DNA from: Algoriphagus winogradskyi
Lineage (GTDB): Bacteria > Bacteroidota > Bacteroidia > Cytophagales > Cyclobacteriaceae
Direction of reading: 5' to 3'
Assembly (NCBI RefSeq): GCF_900182815.1
Contig: NZ_FXUA01000001.1
Span: forward strand, 558,001-622,000
DNA: 64,000 bases
The translations under genes and the position numbers were made by a program. The notes below the pieces were generated by a model. That model had not been told where the DNA came from and did no database searches. It saw only the letters and a list, made by a program, of their open reading frames with translations. Position 1 is the first letter of the stretch. Each line of letters begins with the position of its first letter. Shown here one piece after another: positions 8,112 through 16,714 of this stretch.

Positions 8112-9818
8112 TTAAAATGAGTCTTCAGCAAATTCTTCTTCTACACCTGTCAAGGCTTTTTTAGCTTCGAAAAACAAACTGTAAACCTTATCAAGGTTCA
8201 TATCTATCCTATTTCCCTTTTTGGAAAGCCAGGAATTAAGCACATTCAAACTAGAGTCGCTAGGTCTTGGATTATCTGACTTACTGATGACTTCCTTGCT
8301 ATTATCCTCGATAAAACTATAGTTGAGACTTAGATCATCATACGTATTTGCATGAGAATAAAAGCAGATTTTTGAACCACCTTCTAACTTCAATCCATTC
8401 AAATCAATGATAAAAGGATCGAGATTTATATTATTCCGATAATTATCCTTAAAAATAATCACGGCATGAGAAATCACCGGAGATGACTCTCTTCGCACAT
8501 TACTTTGACTCTCATTATTTGCCAGACTCTCTCCTATCAGCAAGGTATAATTGTGCAGATATAACCCTTCCTGATCATTTCTCTGCTGATTAAAATCTAT
8601 CTCATTAATAGAGATCATTCTGTATTCTGACAAGAAACTTAGCCTCTCCAATACCACCGCCAGATTTTCTTCTGTTTCCCTACAATCTTCAAGGGTGTAA
8701 GAGGCATTTTTTAAAAGCTGCGATGACTCATTTAGTTTTTGGCAAGCGTTCCATATATCTCCGCCTTCCTGAAGGCCAGGAAGCAAGTCTAGTGATTCGG
8801 AAATGAGAAAATCCAATTTATTGTCAGTATATATTTCCAGCAAATGACTTAGCAGTTCTACAAATGCAAGGATATCTTCTTCAGCAGCATTTCTGAAAAA
8901 CTTGACTAGGGCATTCTTCTGGGATGTAGAAAACTCAATTTTACCGGCTAACTGATGATCCCATAAGCTCGAAATCAGAGCATAGCAAATAAGTTGTAAG
9001 CCTCGCTTAGCCGTAATCTGGCAGTTCTCCAAATACCTCATCATTTTGCTATCAGAATAATCCTCTGCGCCAATAGACATTAACTTTCGGATTTGGCTGC
9101 CTATCACCCCAACATATCCGCTTATAATAATTCTCTTAGCTGTTTTTACCAAATCCGCATTTGCTGCCCAGTCCGCATTTGCGGATAAAAAATCACCAGC
9201 TTTCCGATTATGAGTACTAATAGCTTCTAGTAGACTTTTAGTCAGAACCTCATTAAATCTATTCTCTTCCTCTCCCGCCTCCTTTTTAGAGGAGGAATGA
9301 CTAGCATTTTCAACTTCCTTGGCAGGTGAGCCAGATTCGTATTCCTGCAAAATCATGTCCAGCTGACTTCTGTATTTATTAACGAGATTGTCGATTGATG
9401 TGTATTCAGTGTGAAAATGGCCCAGCTCTCCTAATTTCTTTTTGAAATCTAAAAGGGTATTAATTTCGTCTGTGATAGCGCCCACATTAATGGAAGCATT
9501 TTTAAAATAGGTCCAAATCCTAGGTTTACCTTGTGCTTTGAAAATTTCGTATGCAGTGTAAAATTCTTCGGCAGTGTATTTTCCAACCTTGGTATAGAAA
9601 AGACATAAAACTAAATCACTCTGGCGAATAGCTTCATTGTATTCATCTTGTAGCCGAGTACTCGAAATGGAATCTTTGAAAAACTCCCATTGCTCTAACT
9701 TTAGGTAAATTCCTTTGGTGTGTAAACGATCATTTTCTCGGGAAATAAAAGTTCTAAACTCTTCCCGGTCCTCTTTCAATTCTGACGAAGAGGCAATAAA
9801 AATTCGAATCGTTTTCAT
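8112..9818 (-). CDS. TIR/DUF4062-like domain protein, putative effector partner of the STAND NTPase
   Basis: Of 568 residues, about 1-110 match the DUF4062/TIR-like Rossmann style: IRIFIASSSELKEDREEF, then SDLVLCLFYTKVGKYTAEEF with an acidic residue where TIR-type NAD-cleaving enzymes carry theirs, and KPRIWTYFK. A low-complexity acidic linker follows. Residues about 190-380 are alpha-helical (YLENCQITAKRGLQLICY), and a C-terminal region begins near PVISHAVIIFKDNYRN. There is no signal peptide or membrane span, so it is cytoplasmic. It is first in a two-gene operon with the STAND gene. Such separate effector plus STAND pairs are known as conflict systems. NADase activity is not proven by the sequence. 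Confidence 0.78.
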   Translation of the reverse strand: MKTIRIFIASSSELKEDREEFRTFISRENDRLHTKGIYLKLEQWEFFKDSISSTRLQDEYNEAIRQSDLVLCLFYTKVGKYTAEEFYTAYEIFKAQGKPRIWTYFKNASINVGAITDEINTLLDFKKKLGELGHFHTEYTSIDNLVNKYRSQLDMILQEYESGSPAKEVENASHSSSKKEAGEEENRFNEVLTKSLLEAISTHNRKAGDFLSANADWAANADLVKTAKRIIISGYVGVIGSQIRKLMSIGAEDYSDSKMMRYLENCQITAKRGLQLICYALISSLWDHQLAGKIEFSTSQKNALVKFFRNAAEEDILAFVELLSHLLEIYTDNKLDFLISESLDLLPGLQEGGDIWNACQKLNESSQLLKNASYTLEDCRETEENLAVVLERLSFLSEYRMISINEIDFNQQRNDQEGLYLHNYTLLIGESLANNESQSNVRRESSPVISHAVIIFKDNYRNNINLDPFIIDLNGLKLEGGSKICFYSHANTYDDLSLNYSFIEDNSKEVISKSDNPRPSDSSLNVLNSWLSKKGNRIDMNLDKVYSLFFEAKKALTGVEEEFAEDSF

Positions 9819-9956
9819 AGGTTAAATAATTAGTACCGTATAACCTTAAAGAGCTCTCCTCACAACTAAACCAACATTTATTCTTTAATGCTGAGTTTAA
9901 TATAGATAAAATTTTGCTTTTGGCAGGCTTATTTTATGGATTACATCCATTAGACT

Positions 9957-10997
9957 TCAATTCTCTAAAAAATACTTTTGCATCACCTGCTCAGCCATTT
10001 TGCCCTGAGGGCTAAAGTCAGGCTCGCGATGTTTCCCTTCAGGATACCACTTCCAAAAAAACACCCCAGCCATCCAGGATTCTTTCCATGCGGTTTCAAA
10101 AAATGCTTCATAGCAAAGCGCCTGCATTTCCTCTGAGAGTTCGGTTTCCCTGCGTTCATTTGGCCAAACCCAAGGCTCTTTTGCTGCATCCACAGTATTG
10201 CAATAGCCAATCTCCGTGAACATAACAGTTTTTTGGTATTTCCGAACCACTTTATCAATCCTTCCAATACTCTTTTTCCAACCTGATTTTAGGTCTGATA
10301 AATCAGGATCTGCTTTGGTGGAAAGTGGAAAATAGGCCTGAATCCCTATGTAATCCAGCGCATCCCAAAATTTGACCTGCTCAAATTCAGTGAAATTGGC
10401 AGCATAAATAAGCTTACCAGAATAGACTTTGCGAATTTCAGCAATTACTTTTCTCCAGTCTGCTTCCCGCTCCGAAGTCATTTCCAATTCTGTCCCAACG
10501 CACAGCATAGGGATTTGGTGTTCCTCTGCCATCACCGCATAATCAAGAATGAAACCTGTGTAGTTTGCAAACCATTCCTCCCAATCCGCCTCATTTTGCA
10601 TGGCTATTTCTCCAGGCCAGCTTCCCCTTACCCAAAGATGGGGCTTGAGCATATTCATAATACCATGACGAGCTGAAGAATCAAAAGTCGCTTTGATTCC
10701 TTGAGATGATTCACCCCACCATTTATTCTTATTGTGTGTATCCCAGCGGATTTCAGGCTTATTCTTTTCAGTTTGCCATCCGAATGGAGTTTGCGAAAGC
10801 GCATCTGCACCAGTCGTCTTCAATGCTTCTAATTCTGGGCCTTGGAGTGGCGACCTACTTCCTACCCAGCATACCCCTTTCCATTTTTCAAGCGCTATTA
10901 CACTAGTATTTTCAGGTAAAAACCACCAACTCAACCCTAACAGCAGAACGACTCCTACTGAACTAAAAAGATATGTTCTTTGGGTCGAAAGGTTCAT
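9957..10997 (-). CDS. Membrane-anchored GH113-like glycoside hydrolase (beta-mannanase family fold)
   Basis: The 346-residue product has an N-terminal anchor (residues 10-27) and then a TIM-barrel enzyme. KGVCWVGSRSP begins the barrel. GTELE (Glu170) and FTEIGY (Glu262) are placed as the acid/base and nucleophile of GH113 mannanases, and FFWKWYPEG closes the barrel. Length fits the family. The likely reaction is hydrolysis of beta-mannosidic or related bonds at the cell envelope. It is the last gene of the long minus-strand run, overlapping the hydrolase-OsmC gene by 4 bp. That run also contains a CslA-like glycosyltransferase, so this enzyme may trim or edit the polymer made by the cluster. 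Confidence 0.8.
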   Translation of the reverse strand: MNLSTQRTYLFSSVGVVLLLGLSWWFLPENTSVIALEKWKGVCWVGSRSPLQGPELEALKTTGADALSQTPFGWQTEKNKPEIRWDTHNKNKWWGESSQGIKATFDSSARHGIMNMLKPHLWVRGSWPGEIAMQNEADWEEWFANYTGFILDYAVMAEEHQIPMLCVGTELEMTSEREADWRKVIAEIRKVYSGKLIYAANFTEFEQVKFWDALDYIGIQAYFPLSTKADPDLSDLKSGWKKSIGRIDKVVRKYQKTVMFTEIGYCNTVDAAKEPWVWPNERRETELSEEMQALCYEAFFETAWKESWMAGVFFWKWYPEGKHREPDFSPQGKMAEQVMQKYFLEN

Positions 10998-12211
10998 TTT
11001 GCCAGCATGGTTTGGATTACGATTTCTTCCTGCAGGGTTTTATGAACAGGACATTTGTTGGAAATCTCCAAAAGTCGCTGCCTTTGCACTGAATCCAATT
11101 CTCCTTCGATTTCTATTATTCGGGTAAACTGACTGACTTTAGCGGAAGATTCCTCAGGATTTTCACTATCCGCCAAGTGTACTTTCTCATGGTTGAGAAA
11201 AACAGAAACTTGTTCCAAAGGCCACTTTTTTCGCTCAGCATACATTTTCAATGTCATAGCGGTACAACTTCCCAACGATGCCATGAGAAGGTCATATGGA
11301 TTTGGCCCCAAATCTGCCCCACCTACATCTGTTGGCTCATCAGCAATCAAATGATGGTTTGGCGTCATCACCTCAGTCGTATATTTCTCACCGGAAAGAC
11401 GTACGAAAACCTGATTTCCTCGCGTATCATTCGGTTCTTTTTCTTCTTCAACTATCACATATCGCTGACTCCAGCTTCCAATCACCTCGGCGATATATTC
11501 GGAATCCTTTGGATTGGAAATCAAATGGTCAGCGCCATCCAAAGAAATAAAACTCTTCGGGTGTAAAGCCGCATTATAGATTTCAGCGGCATTGGATACC
11601 TCTACTATTTCATCCTGCGGAGAGTGCATCACCAACAGGGATTTCCGAAGCTTTTTCAGAAAGGTATCTAAAGGCTTTTGTTCCAAATCATCCAAAAAAC
11701 TCTTCGATATCGTAAACGGCCTACCACCTATATTCACTTTTGCCTTTCCGTTTTTCTCGATTTCAGCAACACTCTCGGAAAAAAGATTTTGAACATGCCC
11801 AGGATATGCCGGCGCGCCGATGGTGACCACAGCTTTGACTTCTGGCATCTCAGCAGCCGCATACAATACTGCAGCCCCACCAAGTGAATGACCAATCAAC
11901 ATCTTCGGAGATTTGTATTCCTCAGCCAAAAAATTGGTTGCATCAATCAGATCACTCACATTTCCGCTGAAACTTGATTCTTCAAATTCTCCCTGACTCA
12001 TACCCAATCCTGTGAAATCGAAGCTTAGGGTCGCTATCCCATTTTGGGAAAGTGCCGCACAAACACGCGTCACAGCTGAGAAATTCTTCGAACAGGTGAA
12101 GCAATGTGCAAAAAGTGCAAAAAAATGAGGTTTCTGATCCGCTGGCAGATATAAATGTGCCGCAAGCTCAAAACCATTTCTGTTTTTAAATTTCAGTCGT
12201 TTTGGGTTCAT
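10994..12211 (-). CDS. Bifunctional alpha/beta hydrolase - OsmC family protein
   Basis: This is a 405-residue fusion. Residues 1-255 form an alpha/beta hydrolase with nucleophile motif GHSLGG, the Asp in HSPQDEIVE and the His in DGADHL. Residues 275-405 form an OsmC/Ohr domain with its two redox cysteines in LGSCTAMTLKMYAERK and NKCPVHKTL. OsmC proteins reduce organic peroxides via a Cys pair. The joined hydrolase could release acyl or ester substrates, but this is not established. The protein is cytoplasmic with no signal. It overlaps the GH113 gene by 4 bp and follows the lipoprotein gene by 7 bp. The fusion is recurrent in bacteria, not a local accident. Confidence 0.92.
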   Translation of the reverse strand: MNPKRLKFKNRNGFELAAHLYLPADQKPHFFALFAHCFTCSKNFSAVTRVCAALSQNGIATLSFDFTGLGMSQGEFEESSFSGNVSDLIDATNFLAEEYKSPKMLIGHSLGGAAVLYAAAEMPEVKAVVTIGAPAYPGHVQNLFSESVAEIEKNGKAKVNIGGRPFTISKSFLDDLEQKPLDTFLKKLRKSLLVMHSPQDEIVEVSNAAEIYNAALHPKSFISLDGADHLISNPKDSEYIAEVIGSWSQRYVIVEEEKEPNDTRGNQVFVRLSGEKYTTEVMTPNHHLIADEPTDVGGADLGPNPYDLLMASLGSCTAMTLKMYAERKKWPLEQVSVFLNHEKVHLADSENPEESSAKVSQFTRIIEIEGELDSVQRQRLLEISNKCPVHKTLQEEIVIQTMLAK

Positions 12212-12218
12212 TTTCAGA

Positions 12219-12968
12219 TTATTTATCCAAGGGTTGCACGTTGATATTTTCCAGGTTTATCTCTGAAAGTAGCTCTAATTTTCCAGCTTCATAAAGCTCC
12301 TGCATCTTTTCTACAGATACCGATTCATCAGCAGGCTTGAGATTCAGGTAGTTTTGAAAGCGAATTCCACCAACTTCCTGGACAGCGCTCACCTCACGCA
12401 TTCTTACTCCTCCACCATCTGTGTGATAGCTGTAGGCCATATAATCTATAAGAGAGTCCTCTGTACCTATCCAATACAAAAACTCATCATCAAAGTCCTC
12501 TCCCCCACCTTCTTCAGCAAAAGTCACTTTGATCAAGTTATATTTCTCACCGTTGAGCGCTGTTTCTCCTAAAGATTCCTTGAATACCGAAGGATCGTTG
12601 AGCCCATATGGGAGAAAAGCGAAATAAGCTACCGAGTTAACGGAGCGGGAATATTTACCAATCCATTCCTCAGAAAGCGTATCTATTTTGATACCATTCA
12701 CAGTTCTAACAAAACCATCGTTATTCAGGAGATCGACTACATTTCCCGTAGAATCAGCAAATTCTCTGATGTATTCAAATCGATCCGGGGTTTTCAGGAT
12801 AGTGTAATGAATGTCCCGAAAGTCAAATTCCACTTTTGAATTCCTATAAGACTCTCCCCCATGCGCTTCAATCGCCTTGTCGACGATTTTCTCAGCTTCG
12901 GTTTTGGAGTCACATGCGGAGAAAAGAGTCAAACCACACAGGAATAAAAAGAGGTATTGCAATTTCAT
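12219..12968 (-). CDS. DUF6503-type lipoprotein
   Basis: The Met at 12966-12968 gives a proper lipoprotein signal (MKLQYLFLFLCGLTLFSAC, lipid-modified Cys at about 19) and 249 residues. An in-frame Met eight codons upstream lacks that context. The mature protein carries KAIEAHGGESYRNSKVEFDF, PYGLNDPSV and SYHTDGGGVRMRE, phrases I associate with DUF6503, an uncharacterised Bacteroidota family probably with a LolA/LppX-like lipid-binding beta fold. It is 7 bp from the hydrolase-OsmC gene. Its neighbour at 13000-13728 has the same overall plan (EAH motif after the lipobox, YFAF block), suggesting an old tandem duplication. Confidence 0.75.
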   Translation of the reverse strand: MKLQYLFLFLCGLTLFSACDSKTEAEKIVDKAIEAHGGESYRNSKVEFDFRDIHYTILKTPDRFEYIREFADSTGNVVDLLNNDGFVRTVNGIKIDTLSEEWIGKYSRSVNSVAYFAFLPYGLNDPSVFKESLGETALNGEKYNLIKVTFAEEGGGEDFDDEFLYWIGTEDSLIDYMAYSYHTDGGGVRMREVSAVQEVGGIRFQNYLNLKPADESVSVEKMQELYEAGKLELLSEINLENINVQPLDK

Positions 12969-12999
12969 ATTTCTAAAGTTTGTATAAGCCACGACTTAA

Positions 13000-13728
13000 T
13001 TATTCAAAAGTTAACTGATAGTCTGAAAATAAATACTCCGCTTGTACTAACTGAGTTTTTCCGTCTTCATCAATCGTATAGTTTTTTTGTTGCTTTGCCA
13101 ATAGCAAGCCTGTTGCCTCATCATAGGTAACAATTTCTATTAGCCTCTTTTTACCGTTACTATGCAGTTCTAACGCAACAACTTTTTCAGAGATTGGATC
13201 TATGTAAATCCAGTTTTCATCTAATCCTGACATAAGAGATATGCGAATTGACTCTACGGAATTGCCGCCTTTCAACGTCTTCCGGCCTTCATAGCTGAGG
13301 TTAGTATTCTCATCTAGGAGCGTCCATGGCTGCGCAAAAGCAAAGTAAGCCGCATCTATTTCAGCTCTTTTCGCTTTCAGAAACCCCTCATTCTCAATGG
13401 TATTTTCACCCATTTGATAGCTCGTTCTACTTCCGTTGAAATTAACGACATGAAGAATACTGTCCTTTGTCCAGGTCAACTTTGCTTCTAAATAGGGTTT
13501 CAGACGAAATTCTACCCACTGCTCAGATTCGCTTTCAACAATTCCAGATTCATCCAGCAAGCGAGTCATTTTTTTAAACTTAATGCTTGAAATATTCTCC
13601 CAATTCTTTGAAAGTTGATGGGCTTCGATTGACTTTTCAAGGAGTTTCTGCGCCTGCTTTTCTGGGCTGGGCGTGCAAGAAAAAATGAAGAGAGGTAAGA
13701 GAAAAGAGAATAGAGATTTAAAGTTCAT
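13000..13728 (-). CDS. Lipoprotein, diverged relative of the adjacent DUF6503 protein
   Basis: The 242-residue product has a lipobox (LPLFIFSCTPS, Cys at 18) and a predicted beta-rich mature part. KSIEAHQLSKNW, YFAFAQPWTLL and ENWIYIDPISEKVVAL line up in order with EAHGGESY, YFAFLPYGLND and the later strand block of the downstream gene product. Both may therefore be outer-membrane-facing LolA-like carriers. Function is unknown. It overlaps the membrane glycosyltransferase gene by 4 bp, placing it in the same transcript. Confidence 0.65.
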   Translation of the reverse strand: MNFKSLFSFLLPLFIFSCTPSPEKQAQKLLEKSIEAHQLSKNWENISSIKFKKMTRLLDESGIVESESEQWVEFRLKPYLEAKLTWTKDSILHVVNFNGSRTSYQMGENTIENEGFLKAKRAEIDAAYFAFAQPWTLLDENTNLSYEGRKTLKGGNSVESIRISLMSGLDENWIYIDPISEKVVALELHSNGKKRLIEIVTYDEATGLLLAKQQKNYTIDEDGKTQLVQAEYLFSDYQLTFE

Positions 13729-15059
13729 TTGGCTAATAGAGATTTGGTAGATGATCTAAAATAGTCCCAGTATATAGCTAGAGCTAGCAATGAGTATTCT
13801 AAGAAAAGGAAAATTGGGTTTTCTAGGTAGTTTGGATCGCTATAGGCTTGGTACGAAAATATCACTGCGAAAGTCCAAATTAGGAAGGCTTTTTTATCAG
13901 TAAACAAACTCAAGCCAAAAGCTGGAATCAGATACCAAGGATGAACAACGGGTTGCAAAACCAGATAAAACAAATAGATCAACACCCAAAGGTCTATAAG
14001 CTGAAAAAGGTTTTGAGGTCTCTTCTTCCAGGAAAAGTATAGAATTCCAACTAAGGTAACCCCACTTAGAATCGGTGTCAGTTCCCCGATGACATTATAC
14101 CCTTTCATCCAATAGCCAACTTCCCGTAGCAGGTAGTAGATCGAGGCATTGAATTCAAATTTACCCTGGTAAAGCTTCAAGCTTTGGAGAAAATGAACCC
14201 AGGAATTATCAATCAAAAGCCAACCAAAACTCGCAATGATAGCAATGGTAGATCCTATCCAAAAAGCAATAGATTTTCTGGTTTTCTCAAAAGAGAAGAA
14301 TGTAGGAATCAGCATCAAAGGCAGCAACTTCATCCCAATCGAAAGCCCCCAAAATCCTCCTGTAAGTGCTATTATATTTTTACTCAGCGCATAAACCGAC
14401 GCCAGTAAAAGTAGTAGTACCAAACCTTCAAAATGAAGATTCCCGGTAATTTCCATGATGACCAGTGGATTCAACCAATACAGAATAAGCTTATTTGAGG
14501 AACGCTGAAAATGATCAAACAGCTTTAGTAAAAGAAAGAAAACACCTATTTCTCCTAGAATCAGTAAAACTCGCAATAGCAGAATCCCGCCCTTTGTGTC
14601 AAGATTTGCACCCCAAGCAGCGACATAGAATATCGCTTGATTCAAAGGCGGATAAACAGAGAAATACTCCGGCGAATTCATCAGCTCAAAAAGCTTCTCC
14701 AAATACAGATTTGAGCTATCTGGATTATTTTGAAGCCAATCTTTAGGAGTTTTCAGATAGGGATTTTCACTCATCTTCACCATCTCCCCATCCCATAGAA
14801 ATCTTGGATAATCATCCGACCACTTGGGAATAGCAAGTAGTAAAGAAAGGCGAATGAGTAATCCTCCTACAAAAACCCATTGCCACTTCAACTGTGTGCT
14901 CAAAAAATAAAGAACAAGCATTCCTCCGAAAAGGAAGCTGTAAGTCGAGAATGTCAACCAGAAATTTTCTCTTGGAATATAATAGGCCAAGTAGAAGAAT
15001 CCTACTGCCAACAAAAGGCAGATCAGAGGAATCAAAAGCCGCTTAGGCGATTTGGTCAA
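13725..15059 (-). CDS. Multi-pass GT-C glycosyltransferase, GT87/mannosyltransferase-like
   Basis: This is a 444-residue integral membrane protein with roughly 11-12 hydrophobic helices. An acidic loop after the first pair of helices reads WSDDYPRFLWDGEMV. The Asp pair and the WDG run are typical of GT-C enzymes that use polyprenyl-phosphate sugars, such as the bacterial alpha-mannosyltransferases. HPWYLIPAFGLSLF near the C-terminus is another common element. It probably transfers a hexose from a lipid-phosphate donor on the outer face of the inner membrane. The GT2 gene two positions upstream could make that donor. Overlaps of 4 bp on both sides tie it into the operon. Confidence 0.78.
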   Translation of the reverse strand: MTKSPKRLLIPLICLLLAVGFFYLAYYIPRENFWLTFSTYSFLFGGMLVLYFLSTQLKWQWVFVGGLLIRLSLLLAIPKWSDDYPRFLWDGEMVKMSENPYLKTPKDWLQNNPDSSNLYLEKLFELMNSPEYFSVYPPLNQAIFYVAAWGANLDTKGGILLLRVLLILGEIGVFFLLLKLFDHFQRSSNKLILYWLNPLVIMEITGNLHFEGLVLLLLLASVYALSKNIIALTGGFWGLSIGMKLLPLMLIPTFFSFEKTRKSIAFWIGSTIAIIASFGWLLIDNSWVHFLQSLKLYQGKFEFNASIYYLLREVGYWMKGYNVIGELTPILSGVTLVGILYFSWKKRPQNLFQLIDLWVLIYLFYLVLQPVVHPWYLIPAFGLSLFTDKKAFLIWTFAVIFSYQAYSDPNYLENPIFLFLEYSLLALAIYWDYFRSSTKSLLAK

Positions 15060-15940
15060 AGCCCTAAGCTTTTGCGAAGCGACTCATCCTGAAGACCATT
15101 TTTACGCCAGTAGTCCATCATTTGCACACTTTTTCGCACCGCTGTAGTCACTTCTTCTGTGCCGTCTGATTTGGTTTGGGTTTCTTGCCAAGACATGATT
15201 TCGTATGGAAAGGCATCGACGTATTTAATCAGCAATTTTCTTCCAATTTCTTCATAGATCACTTCAATCTCAGCCTGATTGGAGCCAATCTTTCTCTTAG
15301 AGATCACGGCGCTTTCAGCATCAAGAGGAAGGTGTGAGAAGCGGTTAAAAATCAAACTAGGAATTAATTTCTTGTGACCTGTAGGAACGAGGTCAGGATT
15401 TAATCGGATCAAGTTGAAAATCTCATCCTCAGCCATCGCACTGATGGATAACTCTTGATCCCCTTCGGACTCGAAATAGGAGAACAGATTGGCTTGGTAC
15501 TTATTGTTTTTCCAGTTGAGCTGAGCAAATGACTGTCCACACCATTCAGTCATTGAAGCTGTGATTTTCGGAGAATTCAGATCATTATAGACAGGTGTAA
15601 ATACTGACAACATGGTATGGTAAGGATATACTCCCGTTACAAAATCCCGGGTCATATTCAGTTTCATGACTTTCATCGCATCCTTACCAGCAGCTGCGGG
15701 ATCGTCCAATTTGACCTGCTTGCGCTTCGAAAAGTCCTCCGTCACAAAGATCATCACAGCCTTTCCTTCTCGCACTTCGCCATAGCGCATTTGCTTTAGG
15801 TCAAACACATTGATCTCAGCTCTATCCTGATACCAATACGAAGCGAATTGCTTCTCGTCGATGGCTTTTCTGCCTGTGGAATTGCAGGAGAAGAATATCA
15901 ACAGGATTAGACCGAGGTTGAATAAATTTTTCATATTCAT
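15056..15940 (-). CDS. Uncharacterised lipoprotein (family often mislabelled Maf)
   Basis: The 294-residue protein has a lipobox (LILLIFFSCNST). The mature part is a single domain with FASYWYQDRAEINVFDLKQM, GKAVMIFVTEDFSKRKQVK and VYPYHTMLSVFTPV. I recall Bacteroidota relatives being named septum formation inhibitor Maf. Nothing here resembles the Maf nucleotide pyrophosphatase, so that name should not be carried over. An attached role in lipid or glycan transfer at the envelope is only suggested by its place between two glycosyltransferase genes. It overlaps the GT-C gene by 4 bp. Two start Met codons (residues 1 and 3) are equally possible. Confidence 0.7.
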   Translation of the reverse strand: MNMKNLFNLGLILLIFFSCNSTGRKAIDEKQFASYWYQDRAEINVFDLKQMRYGEVREGKAVMIFVTEDFSKRKQVKLDDPAAAGKDAMKVMKLNMTRDFVTGVYPYHTMLSVFTPVYNDLNSPKITASMTEWCGQSFAQLNWKNNKYQANLFSYFESEGDQELSISAMAEDEIFNLIRLNPDLVPTGHKKLIPSLIFNRFSHLPLDAESAVISKRKIGSNQAEIEVIYEEIGRKLLIKYVDAFPYEIMSWQETQTKSDGTEEVTTAVRKSVQMMDYWRKNGLQDESLRKSLGL

Positions 15941-16015
15941 AAAATTACTAAAATCAAATTGAAGCCTTAATAACCAAGTCTTGATACTTATGTCTTGATA
16001 CTTGTTTCTAAAGCC

Positions 16016-16708
16016 TTACCAATATCTAAAAATCGTATAAATAATCTTATACCCAGCTCCAATCACTCCTTTCACCGTTCCACTCACTTTCGATACACCT
16101 ATCCGCTTACGGTAATTCACTGGCACTTCTGTGTAGCGAAGTCCAGCTTTATGCGCTTTGATCTGCATCGCTATAGTCCAACCGAAGTTCTGATCAATCA
16201 TATTTAAGTCCATTAACTTTGACCAAACAATCGCCCGAAATGGTCCCAAATCAGAGAATTTGGCGCCTTGCATGTATTTCATCATCGTAGTTGCCAGCCA
16301 ATTTCCAAATACCTGCGGAAAAGTCATCGAGCCAGATTCCCGCTCTCCCATTGCCCTTGATCCTATGACCATCTCAGCTTTGTCATCCAAAATCGGCTGA
16401 ATCAAATCCAATAACTCTTCAGGATAATCGCTATAATCTCCGTCTAAAAAGACGATAATATCTGGTTGAATATCCTGTTTTTTGATCCAATCCATTGCTG
16501 TCAAACAAGCTTTTCCATAGCCTTTCTGAGGCTCGAAAACCACCTTTGCACCAGCAACTTCAGCTACTTTTCCAGTAGAATCTGTTGAGTTATTATTCGC
16601 AACTACTATATTCCTCACAATAGCTGGGACGTCTCCAATCACCTTCGGAATGGACTTTTCCTCATTGTATGCGGGGATGATTACATCAATAATTGGAGGA
16701 TTATGCAT
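16016..16708 (-). CDS. GT2 polyprenyl-phosphate hexose synthase-like glycosyltransferase
   Basis: The 230-residue cytosolic-type GT2 enzyme has VIIPAYNEEKSIPKVI at the nucleotide-sugar site, VVANNNSTDSTG, and the metal motif FLDGDYSDYPEEL. Size and the absence of membrane helices match dolichol/polyprenyl-phosphate mannose (or glucose) synthases, which load a sugar from GDP- or UDP-sugar onto a lipid phosphate. A product of this kind is exactly what a GT-C enzyme such as the one at 13725-15059 consumes. It follows the processive GT2 gene by 6 bp. The sugar identity cannot be read from the sequence. Confidence 0.85.
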   Translation of the reverse strand: MHNPPIIDVIIPAYNEEKSIPKVIGDVPAIVRNIVVANNNSTDSTGKVAEVAGAKVVFEPQKGYGKACLTAMDWIKKQDIQPDIIVFLDGDYSDYPEELLDLIQPILDDKAEMVIGSRAMGERESGSMTFPQVFGNWLATTMMKYMQGAKFSDLGPFRAIVWSKLMDLNMIDQNFGWTIAMQIKAHKAGLRYTEVPVNYRKRIGVSKVSGTVKGVIGAGYKIIYTIFRYW

Positions 16709-16714
16709 CAGCTA

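Noticed and set aside
14184..14746. Plus-strand open frames inside the GT-C gene
   Set aside because: They lie opposite a well-supported membrane protein and show biased, motif-free composition.
15056..15940. Maf (septum formation inhibitor) identity
   Set aside because: The name is used for relatives, but the sequence is a lipoprotein with none of the Maf nucleotide-pyrophosphatase motifs.
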